DNA of 64,000 nt from Bacterioplanes sanyensis (GTDB lineage: Bacteria; Pseudomonadota; Gammaproteobacteria; Pseudomonadales; Oceanobacteraceae). Positions 52,212 to 61,110 of the stretch are shown piece by piece. The stretch is taken from contig NZ_BMYY01000003.1 in NCBI RefSeq assembly GCF_014652515.1, positions 294,772 to 358,771 of the forward strand, in the 5' to 3' direction. Numbering within the stretch: the first letter of the stretch is position 1; every line of letters begins with the position of its first letter. A model generated the notes under the pieces. The model was not told where the DNA came from, made no database searches, and saw only the letters and a program-made list of their open reading frames with translations. Position numbers and translations under genes: made by a program.

Positions 52212-55040
52212 TCAAGGCACGGCTTTGGCCCGTGAGCGCTGATCCAGCAAATAAAACACACCCCGATAGGGAATGCCGCTGTGATGGCTCAGGCCAATTT
52301 CACAGGTTCGACTGGTCGATACGCCCTGTTGGCAATGCTGAACCTGAGCCTTAAGAGGCGCCAGCGCTGAGGCATTTAACTCGGGCGTAACAAAGCCTTT
52401 GTCACCGGCAAAGCCACAGCAGCTGATGTCTTCAGGCACCACCACCTGCTCACTTAACGCCTTGGCCAAGTTAATGAGAGCCTGGCCTTGGCCGAGTTTG
52501 GTGGTCGAGCAGGTAACGTGCACCGCCAGAGGCTCTGGGCTGCGCTGCACCTCCAGCCTTGGCAATAGTTGCTGGTTGGCAAAGGCGATGGGGTCGAGCA
52601 GTTGAATGCGCTCATCTAACTGTTGCTGCATGCGAAATACGCACGGGCTGGTATCAATCAACACCGGAATGCGGCCATCATCACTGGCCTCCAGCAAGGC
52701 CTGGTTTAACCGAGCGCGCATGCGATCGGCTTGGGCAAAGTGGCCTTTGCTTTCCAACGGCATGCCGCAGCAATGCTGTTCCACATCGTCGAGCAAGCGC
52801 AAACGCAAACCGGCTTTGCGCGCCAGGTGCTGGGTGACCTCGACCAAGGAGCGCCTTTCTGCATCGTCTTGTGCCGGTGCCATGGTGCGACTGGCGCAAC
52901 TGGGAAAATACACCAAGTCGGCATCCGCCACAGGCACAGGCGCTGGTTTGCGCGCTGCAGAGGGCATGGCGTTGTGCCATTGGGGGATTTTTTTGGCGCT
53001 AAGGCGATGCATTGCTTGGCTGACTGCACTGAGTTTTTCACTGCCCAGTACCTTTTGGGTAACATCCACCAGCTTTAACGCCGAGCGGCTGGCGCTGCTG
53101 ACGCCAGCAAAGTGATCCGCTACCCAGTTGGCACTGCGCTGGTATTTTTGATTGCGTTGCGCGCGCAGCTCACGACTTAAATCGCCGGTATTTATGCCGA
53201 CCGGGCACGCCTGGCTGCACAAACCATCGGCCGCGCAGGTATCGATGCCCATATATTGATAATCGTCCAGTAACTGCTGGTAGTCCGGTTGCTTACCTTC
53301 GCACTGCTGCCGCTCTAGCTCTCGCATCACCACAATGCGCTGGCGCGGGGTCAGCGTCAGGTGGCGCGACGGACACACGGGCTCGCAAAAACCACATTCA
53401 ATGCAACGGTCCACCAGCTCGTGGGCCGGCGGCATGGGTTTGAGGTGTTCAATGTGAGCACGCGGGTTGCGGGTTAAAATCACATCCGGATTAAGCACCG
53501 CATTCGGATCGAAGGCGTGTTTGATTTGCCACATCAGCTCATACGCGGCTTTGCCCCACTCCATTTCCACAAACGGCGCCATATTGCGACCGGTGCCATG
53601 CTCGGCTTTGAGTGAACCGTCATAGCGCCCGACCACCAACAAACACACATCGTCCATAAACTCGGCGTAGCGCTGCACCTCTGTCGGGTCGGTAAAATTC
53701 TGGGTAAATACAAAGTGCAAGTTACCCGCTAAGGCATGGCCAAAAATAATCGCTTCGTTGTAGCGATGTTTTTTAAACAAACGCTGCAACTCCAGCACCG
53801 CTGGCGCTAACTTTTCCACCGGAAAGGCCACGTCTTCAATAATGACGGTGGTGCCCAATTTCCGCACCGCACCCACGGCCGGAAAAAGGCCCTTGCGAAT
53901 ATTCCAATACAATTGGCAAGTGGCCGGATCGGTGGTGAAAGTTTTCGGCTGCAGCGTGTCAAACGGCGTCAGTGCGGCGTGCACCTGTTGCAGGCGCGCC
54001 TCTAACTCGGCGTCGCTATTGGCCCGCACTTCCACCAACAAAGCGGCAGCCTCATCATTTAACTGCTGTAAATAGGCCGGCATGCCGGCTTTGTTTTCCA
54101 CACTGCGAAGACCAGCCCGGTCCATTAACTCGACCGCCGCGACCGGTGTTTGGCTCAGCGCCGTCACGGCCTGACTGGTCATTTCAATGTCCGCAAACAA
54201 CAACAGCGCCGAGGCTTTGTGCGCGTGCTCAGGCACTGTGTTGTAAGTGACTTGTGAAACAAACCCTAAGGTACCCTCCGAGCCGACCATTAAATGCGCA
54301 ATGATGTCGATGGGGTCGTGAAAATCGACCAAGGCATTTAAGCTGTAGCCAGTGGTATTTTTAATGCTGAATTTTTTAACAATGCGCTGGCGCAAGGCAT
54401 CATTGCAGGCGACGGCATCGCGCATGCTTTCGATGCTGGCAATCAGTGCCGGCTGGGTGCGGCAAAAGTGCCGGCGTGATTCCTCATCACCAGTGTCCAG
54501 CACAGTGCCATCGGCCAGCACCAAGCGCATATTGGCAATGGTTTGATAACTGTTTTGCGCTGTGCCACAGCACATGCCCGAGGCGTTGTTGGCAACAATG
54601 CCGCCGATTTTGGCGGTATTAATCGACGCGGGGTCGGGCCCTATTTTGCGCCCATAAGGCGCTAAAATGCGATTTGCCTGGGCGCCAATGACGCCAGGCT
54701 GCAGCGTTAATTGCGCACCGTTTTGCAACACTTCATGGTGATTCCAAGCCGAACTTAACCGCACCAAAACGCCGTCGGTGACTGCTTGGCCAGATAAACT
54801 GGTGCCCGCCGCGCGAAAGGTCACGTGCACGCGATGACGCTGCGCCAAGGTTAAAATCAGCACCACTTCTTCTTCATTGTCGACGTCGATCACCGCTTTG
54901 GGAATCAAACGATAAAATGAGGCATCGGTGCCGTACGCCAAGGTGCGCAGCGGGTCGGTTAAAATACGGTGCTCGCCGATTTCCGTGGCTAAATCGGCAA
55001 AAAATGCGCTAAAGCATTGCTCGTGTAAAATCTGCTTCAT
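52212..55040 (-). CDS. dld: D-lactate dehydrogenase, FAD and iron-sulfur (Dld-II type)
   Basis: Two-part flavoprotein of 942 residues that oxidises D-lactate to pyruvate and passes electrons to the quinone pool. The N-terminal half is an FAD_binding_4 plus FAD-oxidase C fold (about 30-500, with GTSLSGQAVTDG and IGGIVANNASGMC). The C-terminal half has two ferredoxin-like clusters (CIECGFCEPVCPS and CAADGLCSQACPVG) and CCG motifs (HCCGMPLESKG, SCCGFAGDKGF). The architecture matches the Dld-II of Shewanella lactate clusters. The start overlaps the lutC stop by ATGA, so it is the fourth coupled gene of lutA-lutB-lutC-dld. Glycolate or 2-hydroxyglutarate use is an alternative, but context favours lactate. 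Confidence 0.88.
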   Translation of the reverse strand: MKQILHEQCFSAFFADLATEIGEHRILTDPLRTLAYGTDASFYRLIPKAVIDVDNEEEVVLILTLAQRHRVHVTFRAAGTSLSGQAVTDGVLVRLSSAWNHHEVLQNGAQLTLQPGVIGAQANRILAPYGRKIGPDPASINTAKIGGIVANNASGMCCGTAQNSYQTIANMRLVLADGTVLDTGDEESRRHFCRTQPALIASIESMRDAVACNDALRQRIVKKFSIKNTTGYSLNALVDFHDPIDIIAHLMVGSEGTLGFVSQVTYNTVPEHAHKASALLLFADIEMTSQAVTALSQTPVAAVELMDRAGLRSVENKAGMPAYLQQLNDEAAALLVEVRANSDAELEARLQQVHAALTPFDTLQPKTFTTDPATCQLYWNIRKGLFPAVGAVRKLGTTVIIEDVAFPVEKLAPAVLELQRLFKKHRYNEAIIFGHALAGNLHFVFTQNFTDPTEVQRYAEFMDDVCLLVVGRYDGSLKAEHGTGRNMAPFVEMEWGKAAYELMWQIKHAFDPNAVLNPDVILTRNPRAHIEHLKPMPPAHELVDRCIECGFCEPVCPSRHLTLTPRQRIVVMRELERQQCEGKQPDYQQLLDDYQYMGIDTCAADGLCSQACPVGINTGDLSRELRAQRNQKYQRSANWVADHFAGVSSASRSALKLVDVTQKVLGSEKLSAVSQAMHRLSAKKIPQWHNAMPSAARKPAPVPVADADLVYFPSCASRTMAPAQDDAERRSLVEVTQHLARKAGLRLRLLDDVEQHCCGMPLESKGHFAQADRMRARLNQALLEASDDGRIPVLIDTSPCVFRMQQQLDERIQLLDPIAFANQQLLPRLEVQRSPEPLAVHVTCSTTKLGQGQALINLAKALSEQVVVPEDISCCGFAGDKGFVTPELNASALAPLKAQVQHCQQGVSTSRTCEIGLSHHSGIPYRGVFYLLDQRSRAKAVP

Positions 55041-55678
55041 GCCGGCTCCTCAACATCATTCACCAGCAATACCCATAATTCTTTTGGCCCGTGGGCGCCG
55101 TAGGCCAGGGTTTGCTGAATATCGGCAGTTTTGCTGGGGCCAGAGATCAGCAATAAATTCGTTGGCATGGCGGCATCACCACGCTGCTGCACATAGGCGT
55201 TAAAATCCGCCAATAGCGTTGAACGGCGCAGCAACACAATGCTTAACGGCGGCACCAGAGATAGCATTCGGGGCTCATCTGGGCCAGTTTCCACCACTAA
55301 GCTGCCGGTGGCGGCTAAGCCGGCTTGGGCCACAGAAAACCCCACATCTACCTGATCAAATAGCTGTTGTTTATCCAGCTGCTCGTCGTACCAACAAACA
55401 TTGAGCCCCTGTTCAAGCGCCGCTTGATGCAGCTGCTGCCCTTCAGCGCTGCGACCGCAGGCCAAACTGGTGCCGTGCGAAGCTAAGCGCTGCACCACAG
55501 TGCTCAGCCAGTCGCTGGGGCGGCAATGAATCACCTGCGCATGGGCATTTTGCAAATGCTCACAAAAATCCTCCAACGAAACTTGGCTGGGTGAGCGCAG
55601 CGGGACTTCAACGGGCTTGGCTTGCTGTGCTTGGCCCTGACGTAAGCGTTGTAAAATCGCATTGCGTGCATCGCTCAT
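55037..55678 (-). CDS. lutC: Lactate utilisation protein LutC (LUD domain)
   Basis: LUD-domain (DUF162) protein of 213 residues, third component of the L-lactate oxidising complex LutABC (LldEFG). The family core is visible in VGFSVAQAGLAATGSLVVE and the conserved GPSKTADIQ. ATG 55678 (MSDARNAILQRLRQG) is chosen because it overlaps the lutB stop by four bases; a longer in-frame reading has no support. It sits between lutB and dld, all coupled. Confidence 0.93.
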   Translation of the reverse strand: MSDARNAILQRLRQGQAQQAKPVEVPLRSPSQVSLEDFCEHLQNAHAQVIHCRPSDWLSTVVQRLASHGTSLACGRSAEGQQLHQAALEQGLNVCWYDEQLDKQQLFDQVDVGFSVAQAGLAATGSLVVETGPDEPRMLSLVPPLSIVLLRRSTLLADFNAYVQQRGDAAMPTNLLLISGPSKTADIQQTLAYGAHGPKELWVLLVNDVEEPA

Positions 55679-57207
55679 GATGGATCCTCCACGCCCGACG
55701 GCTGCTGCTGAATGCCCGCCGCTTTGGCCAGTTCGTGCAAGCTTTTTTCCGCCGGCATGGGCATGGTGCGAGTCGCCGTCCAAGCACCTAATCGATGCGG
55801 CATTAACGAACGACCACGACTTAACGCCCAGGTCATGCTGCGATACACAGGCCCGTATTGATGGGCCAAGGCCCAGCCCTTCCAAACTACGGCTTCACCT
55901 AAATGGCGCTGACTGCCTTTGCCGGGAATATCCAACTCGCTGGCTGGCGCTGTCGAATTGGCTTCATGGCGTAATTCACGAATTAATTTGGGCAGTGGAA
56001 TGCGCACCGGGCAGGCCTCGCCGCAAGCGCCATTTAAGGTACAAGCCGACACTAATTCACCTTGTTTATCCAACCCTTGCATTTGCGGTGTGACCACCTG
56101 GCCAATAGGGCCAGGGTAAGTCGAGCCGTAGGCATGGCCACCAATGCGTGCATACACAGGGCAATGGTTCATACAAGCGCCGCAGCGAATGCACTGCAAC
56201 GTAGGTTTTAACTGCGGATGATTAAACATGCGCGAGCGGCCATTATCGACCAATACCAAATGCACTTGCTCAGGGCCATCCAGCTCACCGGTCTTACGCG
56301 GTGACGAAATCATATTAAAATAGGTGCTGATGTGTTGCCCCGTAGCACTGCGGGTGAGCAAGCTCAGTAAATCCGGCACATCGGCCAAATCAGCCACCAC
56401 TTTTTCAATGCCAGTAATCGCAATGTGTATTGGCGGCGCCGTGGTGCTCATGCGACCATTGCCCTCGTTTTCAACCAAACACAAGGTGCCGGTATTGGCG
56501 ATGGCCATATTGACGCCAGAAATACCGGCATCGGCGCTGGCAAATTTATCGCGCAAAATCGCCCTGGCATTGCCAATCAGCTCGTCGACATCTTCGGTGT
56601 AAGGCACGGGCTGACCATCGCTGCGCTCGGCGCGGCTGTGCATTAAGCGTGCAATTTGCGCCGTGGTCTTATGAATGGCGGGCATAATAATGTGCGATGG
56701 CATTTCTTTCGCCAGTTGCACCAAATATTCGCCCATGTCCGATTCCAGGCATTCTATGCCCTGCTTTTCTAAATAATGGTTGAGCTCAATTTCTTCACTC
56801 ACCATGGATTTGCCTTTTACCACGGTGCGTGCATTATTCGCCGCTAAAATACTGTGCACATGAGCGCAAGCCTGCTCGGCGGTTTCGGCCCAGTGCACTT
56901 GAATGCCATTGGCCGTGAGGTTTTTTTCTAGGGTTTCGAGCAAATCGGGCAACTGCGCCAAGCTTTGCTGGCGAATGGCTTCGCCGCGATCGCGCAAATG
57001 TTCAAGTTCGCTAGTGTCTTCAAATACCGCACGACGCTTGGCCTGTAAAAAATCCGTTGCGCCTAAAAAACTGCCACGCAGCTGCTCGTTCTCCAATGAC
57101 AATTTTGCCCGTGCTTTAAAATGGCGCTGGCGCAAATCGGCAAAGGCTTTTTCATCATTATCGACTTGCGCTGCCATTAACGCCGGATCGTAGTTTTGTA
57201 CCGTCAT
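55675..57207 (-). CDS. lutB: Iron-sulfur protein LutB of L-lactate oxidation
   Basis: Iron-sulfur protein of 510 residues, central subunit of LutABC/LldEFG, which oxidises L-lactate to pyruvate. An N-terminal LUD domain (about 60-300, with VKGKSMVSEEIELNHYLE and ANTGTLCLVENEGN) is followed by two ferredoxin-type clusters, CIRCGACMNHCPVY and CTLNGACGEACPVRIP. A C-terminal LutB domain completes it. The start overlaps the lutA stop by four bases. Confidence 0.95.
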   Translation of the reverse strand: MTVQNYDPALMAAQVDNDEKAFADLRQRHFKARAKLSLENEQLRGSFLGATDFLQAKRRAVFEDTSELEHLRDRGEAIRQQSLAQLPDLLETLEKNLTANGIQVHWAETAEQACAHVHSILAANNARTVVKGKSMVSEEIELNHYLEKQGIECLESDMGEYLVQLAKEMPSHIIMPAIHKTTAQIARLMHSRAERSDGQPVPYTEDVDELIGNARAILRDKFASADAGISGVNMAIANTGTLCLVENEGNGRMSTTAPPIHIAITGIEKVVADLADVPDLLSLLTRSATGQHISTYFNMISSPRKTGELDGPEQVHLVLVDNGRSRMFNHPQLKPTLQCIRCGACMNHCPVYARIGGHAYGSTYPGPIGQVVTPQMQGLDKQGELVSACTLNGACGEACPVRIPLPKLIRELRHEANSTAPASELDIPGKGSQRHLGEAVVWKGWALAHQYGPVYRSMTWALSRGRSLMPHRLGAWTATRTMPMPAEKSLHELAKAAGIQQQPSGVEDPS

Positions 57208-57977
57208 AGCGACTCCTCCTGGCGCTGGCGTAGCAGGCTAGCAATATGACGTGTTTTAATCGGCCGCCCTTGTTTGGCCAAAGTGCCACCGATATTCATC
57301 AAACAACCACAATCGGCACTGACCAAAGTGTCAACGCCGCAAGCCGCCACTGCCTCGGCTTTATCACAAGCCATGGCAGCGGAAATATCGCCTTGTTTTA
57401 ACGCAAAGGTGCCACCAAAGCCGCAGCATTCGGTCACACGATTTGGCTCGACCACTTCAACACCGCTGTTTTGCAATACCCGCTGATGACACTCCGCCAC
57501 GCCCATGCTGCGCCGCGCACTGCAGGAGGTGTGCAACACCACACGCTCGCCAGAGGCCGGCAACGGCGGTAAACACAGCACCCGATCCACAAATTCGGTA
57601 AATTCAAAGGTGCGCGCCGCCAACGCTTTGGCCTGCGCCTCTTCCGGCTGGCCTTCGAATAAGCGCGCATAATCACAGTGCAGCATGGCAGCGCAGGAGC
57701 CCATCATCACCACCACAGGAATATCAGCAGCAAACGCCTTTAATTGCTGCCGTGCTACTTGGCGCGCCTCATCATCAAAGCCCGAATTAAATGCCGGCTG
57801 ACCACAGCACGACTGCTGCTGCGGAAACAGCACCTCAACGCCGTGGTGCTGTAAAAACTGAATGGCATCCATGCCAGCTTGCGGATCAAAGCTATCCACT
57901 AAGCAAGTGCCCATTAAATACACTTGCTGGGGGCGCGCTGGGTAATCACGACAGCGCGTAAACGGTTGCTGTGCCAT
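57204..57977 (-). CDS. lutA: Fe-S oxidoreductase LutA of L-lactate oxidation
   Basis: Cysteine-rich (CCG) domain protein of 257 residues, first gene of the lutABC-dld operon. The two CCG motifs are QSCCGQPAFNSG and TECCGFGGTFALK, which resemble the heterodisulfide-reductase subunit and bind non-cubane iron-sulfur clusters. The N-terminus QVYLMGTCLVDSFDPQAGMDA is diagnostic. It is divergent from a PdhR-like regulator, and a perfect PdhR-type core lies 81-91 bp upstream of its start. No lldP permease is adjacent. Confidence 0.94.
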   Translation of the reverse strand: MAQQPFTRCRDYPARPQQVYLMGTCLVDSFDPQAGMDAIQFLQHHGVEVLFPQQQSCCGQPAFNSGFDDEARQVARQQLKAFAADIPVVVMMGSCAAMLHCDYARLFEGQPEEAQAKALAARTFEFTEFVDRVLCLPPLPASGERVVLHTSCSARRSMGVAECHQRVLQNSGVEVVEPNRVTECCGFGGTFALKQGDISAAMACDKAEAVAACGVDTLVSADCGCLMNIGGTLAKQGRPIKTRHIASLLRQRQEESL

Positions 57978-58054
57978 GGCTAGGTTCTCGTTTGGTTGGG
58001 CGTGGCCAAGGTGTCGTTTTGCGGGGCAAAACCGTGCGGCTTGCCAGCCATCAA

Positions 58055-58071
58055 AATTGGTAATACCATTT
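58055..58071. promoter_or_regulatory. PdhR/LldR-type operator of the lut operon
   Basis: AATTGGTAATACCATTT contains the perfect core TGGT-AAT-ACCA between the divergent lutA and regulator genes. On the lutA side it lies between weak -35 (TTGGGC) and -10 (TTTGAT) candidates, a good place for repression. It is the same type of site as those upstream of aceE and the TRAP operon. Confidence 0.75.
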
Positions 58072-58204
58072 GCCCAATTAGTTATTTGACTAAGTTACGC
58101 AGATGCTAGGCATTGGTCAATGCCAAGCGGCGCACAGGGGCCCTGCACGCATTCGACCTTGGTCGCATCTGACATACCATTTCTAGCACTGCAGAGCGTC
58201 TGCC

Positions 58205-58975
58205 ATGTCTCAAAACAGCATCAAAGCAAGCAAAATCTCCGACATCCTGGCCGAGCGACTGGAGAGCATGATTTTGGAGGGCAGCTTATCGCCCGGGCAA
58301 AAACTCCCCCCCGAACGTGAGCTGGCAGCGCAGTTTGAGGTCTCACGGCCATCTTTGCGTGAAGCGCTGCAAAAGCTGGAGGCCAAATCGCTGGTGGTGC
58401 GCCGCCAAGGTGGCGGCACCTTTATTTCCGATGACATCGGCATATCCTTTGTCGACCCACTCAGCCAGCTGTTTAAAAGCCATCCGGAATTTAATTACGA
58501 CTTATTGGAGTTTCGCCACGCATTAGAAGAAGTCGCCGCGCATTACGCCGCATTGCGCGCCACCGATGGCGACTTGCAAATCATCGAGCAACGCTACCAA
58601 GACTGGCTCGAAGGCCATGAGCAGCGCATTGGCGCCAGTGAAGAGGCGGAATTAGATTGGCGCTTTCACCTGTCGATCGCCGAAGCCTCACACAACGCCG
58701 TATTGCTGCACTCCATGCGCGCCCTATTTGATTTATTTAAACAGACCATTGCCACCAACTTGGAGTTTTTGTACATCAAAGAAGACCGTCGCGCCGCCAT
58801 TCGCAACCAGCACGAGAAAATGAAAAACGCCGTACTGGCGCGCGATGCCCAAGCCGCTCAGCAGGCCGTCAATGATCATTTGGCCTTTGTTGAAGAAACC
58901 CTGCAGCAAAGCAGCCGCTTTGCCACCCACGCCGAGCGCTCACTGCGGCGCATAGGATTAATGCGGCGGGGTTAG
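58205..58975 (+). CDS. pdhR: GntR/FadR-family regulator, PdhR-like
   Basis: DNA-binding repressor of 256 residues. Residues about 10-75 form the GntR winged helix with PPERELAAQFEVSRPSLREA, and RRQGGGTFI follows. The FCD ligand domain (about 95-220) keeps metal and effector histidines in DWRFHLSIAEASHN, RNQHEKM and VNDHLAFVEE. Segments such as YDLLEFRHALEEVAAHYAAL, HLAFVEETLQQSSR and ERSLRRI track E. coli PdhR, which senses pyruvate, closely. By position it would be called lldR, so the effector could be lactate or pyruvate. Only a weak GAG ribosome site precedes ATG 58205. Matching operators occur at three loci in the window. Confidence 0.85.
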   Translation: MSQNSIKASKISDILAERLESMILEGSLSPGQKLPPERELAAQFEVSRPSLREALQKLEAKSLVVRRQGGGTFISDDIGISFVDPLSQLFKSHPEFNYDLLEFRHALEEVAAHYAALRATDGDLQIIEQRYQDWLEGHEQRIGASEEAELDWRFHLSIAEASHNAVLLHSMRALFDLFKQTIATNLEFLYIKEDRRAAIRNQHEKMKNAVLARDAQAAQQAVNDHLAFVEETLQQSSRFATHAERSLRRIGLMRRG

Positions 58976-59142
58976 TGCGGCGAGAAAAACTTCCGCGCCG
59001 AATGCACTTTAAAATCGACTCAGTTAGTTATATCCGGCTGCCGGCAAGCAGCCATTGATTCAGATACAGCAACGGTAGTTATTGCAACACATCCGCATCA
59101 TTAAGCAGCGGATCGTGCATTGCTGCAACCGCTGCGTGAGAG

Positions 59143-59649
59143 TCAAGAGACATACATTGGCACATCGCCGCCGTTGGCGAGGTAATCCTGCAGCCACAAA
59201 ATGGCTTGGATGCTGCCCAAGGTGTGCACCTTGTGGGTGACGAGTTGATTAAATTCCTCGACGTGCGTGTCTTTTTCTACATCGTCATACATCAGGGTAA
59301 TAAAGGGCATAAAGTGCTCGCCGTCTTCGACGGCATGAATGGCAATGCAGGGGCCATCGTATTCATACAGCTCGATCGCCAACGCGGATTCGGCCCCTAA
59401 ATCCAGTGGGCTGACGATGGTGCCATAATCTAGCTCTTCGTCCTCGGCCGTCCACGCCAGTTGAGTGTCTGAGATTTGGGTTAAGTGCTCGGCAAACCAG
59501 CGTTCGTCCATCGTTTCAAACATGCTGAGTTCTTCTGCCGGCACGTCGTCGTCAAACTCGGGGCGAGTGGCTTCGTTTAAATAGACTTCGGCCAGCGCCC
59601 GGGCGTGGGCGCTGGCAAACCGAGCCAGATAAATCACTTCTTTGCACAT
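59143..59649 (-). CDS. Small acidic protein of unknown function
   Basis: Not recognised. It is 168 residues, strongly acidic (for example FDDDVPAEELSMFETMDE and MYDDVEKDTHVEEF), with no signal peptide or membrane helix. It lies 8 bp after the stop of the 302-residue gene and is probably the last gene of the leftward block. Size, charge and lone occurrence are like immunity proteins of contact-dependent or type VI toxin systems, but no toxin is identified, so this is only a possibility. The ATG follows CGCTAGGACGAGTC, with AGGA 6 bases upstream. Confidence 0.7.
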   Translation of the reverse strand: MCKEVIYLARFASAHARALAEVYLNEATRPEFDDDVPAEELSMFETMDERWFAEHLTQISDTQLAWTAEDEELDYGTIVSPLDLGAESALAIELYEYDGPCIAIHAVEDGEHFMPFITLMYDDVEKDTHVEEFNQLVTHKVHTLGSIQAILWLQDYLANGGDVPMYVS

Positions 59650-59657
59650 GACTCGTC

Positions 59658-60566
59658 CTAGCGCTTATGCGGCGGCGGGGTTGGCTTGCGGGTATAGTCC
59701 GTTTTATAAGCCTGCATGCCGTTGTTTTTAACGGTTTGCCATAGGTTGCGCAAGTAGGCCGGCGCGGTATCGTCTTCAAAAATCTGAATCATTAAACGCG
59801 CGGCTTTTAGGTGATTGGGGTGGTAAATATCGTCGGCATTGTCTTGAAGTGCGGGTAAATAGCCACACAAGCTGAGTTCGTCTCCGCGCTCATTCGGTTC
59901 TGGGTCATAAGCAAACGTCGAAACAAACATTTCATGCAGCCATTGAAAGGGCGTATAAGGGCTGACATACATGGCTCGACTGTATGTGCCATTACTATAC
60001 AACACTGTAGCAAAGGCTTCTCTGGGGGTATCGAAGGGAATTAAGCGACATTCGGCATTATCAACAATAATAGTTTCGTCGGTATAAACAGGGCTCTGTA
60101 TAAACACGGGCAGCATACGCTGCTCCAGACCGCCAAAACCGCCAAAATCGTAGTCGAGTAAAGGCTCGACAGTATGACTTTGTAGCATGAAAAACTCTTG
60201 ACCGGGCAATTTATCACGCCCCAACGGACGATCTTCTCGACGTTTTGGCGCCATCTCTTCCGCGATTTTTTGCTGCCAGCGCTGCTCAGATTGATCTGGA
60301 TGTAGAAATAGCGACATCAGAAGGTTTTCCTCCCAGCTAGCACTGCCATACGGTTGAGGCGTGTAGTTACCGTGCTGGTCAAAATCTGGTGGTGGCACCT
60401 GAGGTTCGTCGGCGATGTAATAGTTTTTTTTGACATCGGCCAAGTTCTTGGCACTCCAATCGCTATAAGTATACTTGACTTGCTTCCACTGCTGCTTGCG
60501 GATTTTTTTCCAATTTTCAATATGGTTGCCCGGCAACACCGGTTCAATCGTTTCGTAGTCAAACAT
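59658..60566 (-). CDS. Protein of unknown function in the accessory block
   Basis: Not recognised. It is 302 residues, without signal peptide, membrane helix or a familiar catalytic motif. It is rich in Tyr, Trp and Pro (for example WKKIRKQQWKQVKYTYSDWS and PQVPPPDFDQHGNYTPQPYG) and ends with a basic tail, KPTPPPHKR. It starts 5 bases past the stop of a 36-residue reading frame and is followed after 8 bp by the 168-residue gene, so the three look co-transcribed. A role linked to a toxin or its delivery is conceivable from the neighbourhood only. Confidence 0.68.
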   Translation of the reverse strand: MFDYETIEPVLPGNHIENWKKIRKQQWKQVKYTYSDWSAKNLADVKKNYYIADEPQVPPPDFDQHGNYTPQPYGSASWEENLLMSLFLHPDQSEQRWQQKIAEEMAPKRREDRPLGRDKLPGQEFFMLQSHTVEPLLDYDFGGFGGLEQRMLPVFIQSPVYTDETIIVDNAECRLIPFDTPREAFATVLYSNGTYSRAMYVSPYTPFQWLHEMFVSTFAYDPEPNERGDELSLCGYLPALQDNADDIYHPNHLKAARLMIQIFEDDTAPAYLRNLWQTVKNNGMQAYKTDYTRKPTPPPHKR

Positions 60567-60571
60567 GCTTA

Positions 60572-60682
60572 TTATTCCATTGCGTTGAGGATTAAGTCGT
60601 TAATATCCTGACGTAAACGCTGCTGTTCTTCGGCATCTAGACTGTTAAGGTCAAACAGTTCATCCAGCAGCTGATCGCCCAT
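60572..60682 (-). CDS. Possible 36-residue protein or gene remnant
   Basis: A short frame starts MGDQLLDELFDLNSL and ends INDLILNAME, with an in-frame stop four codons upstream of the ATG. It is acidic and helical-looking, and it lies 5 bases before the next gene. It may be a genuine small protein or the surviving 3' end of a larger upstream gene whose beginning was lost; the non-coding 428 bp upstream favours the second. No ribosome site stands out. Confidence 0.4.
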   Translation of the reverse strand: MGDQLLDELFDLNSLDAEEQQRLRQDINDLILNAME

Positions 60683-61110
60683 CTCAAAACATCACACATA
60701 CCAGCGTAAACCTAACGGCCATCATAAAGGAAAACAGCGTTTTTGATAGCCATACGGTCATCGCCGCTTAGCCATTTGCTGGGGTCAGAGCTTAAGCTCT
60801 CCCATCCGAGTCACTTTGAGTGGTTAGCGATTCGTATTTATTGCCGCCACACCCATGCCCTCTTTGAGGGATCTTATCCCTCACGCCGGGCGGGCGAGCT
60901 CCCTGCTTTGCGCTGCGCAGGCTGTTGGCTGGTGCTGCCATCCGGGCAGCCCCTGCGGGCACAGCCATTACCCACTCAGGCGGCCTTGAGGTGCGAAAAA
61001 CCTGCGCGCGAGACCGCGGGTTTGGCGACCTAGGAACTGGGGTGGGTGTCAGGCTTGTCTTGCCAGCTTATGAGCAATGCCCACTTGCCTTGGCAGCACA
61101 CCGTCAACGC
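60683..61110. other. GC-rich spacer without a supported gene
   Basis: No frame here looks like a real protein in either direction. It contains GGGGTCAGAGC followed by the palindrome GAGCTTAAGCTC (around 60780-60800), which resembles motifs seen at ends of REP-like or transposed sequences. It also holds short GC-rich inverted repeats such as GGGATCTTATCCC (60877-60889). The composition differs by eye from the AT-richer genes on both sides. It is probably recombination debris, perhaps from a lost or decayed gene. Confidence 0.5.

Noticed and set aside
55679..55885. N-terminal extension of lutC
   Set aside because: It overlaps the lutB coding region in another frame; the start that overlaps the lutB stop by ATGA fits the family length.
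58141..58182. Further PdhR half-sites (TTGGTC and TACCATTT) near the regulator start
   Set aside because: Only single halves match and the spacing to a partner half is wrong; the complete site at 58058-58068 suffices.
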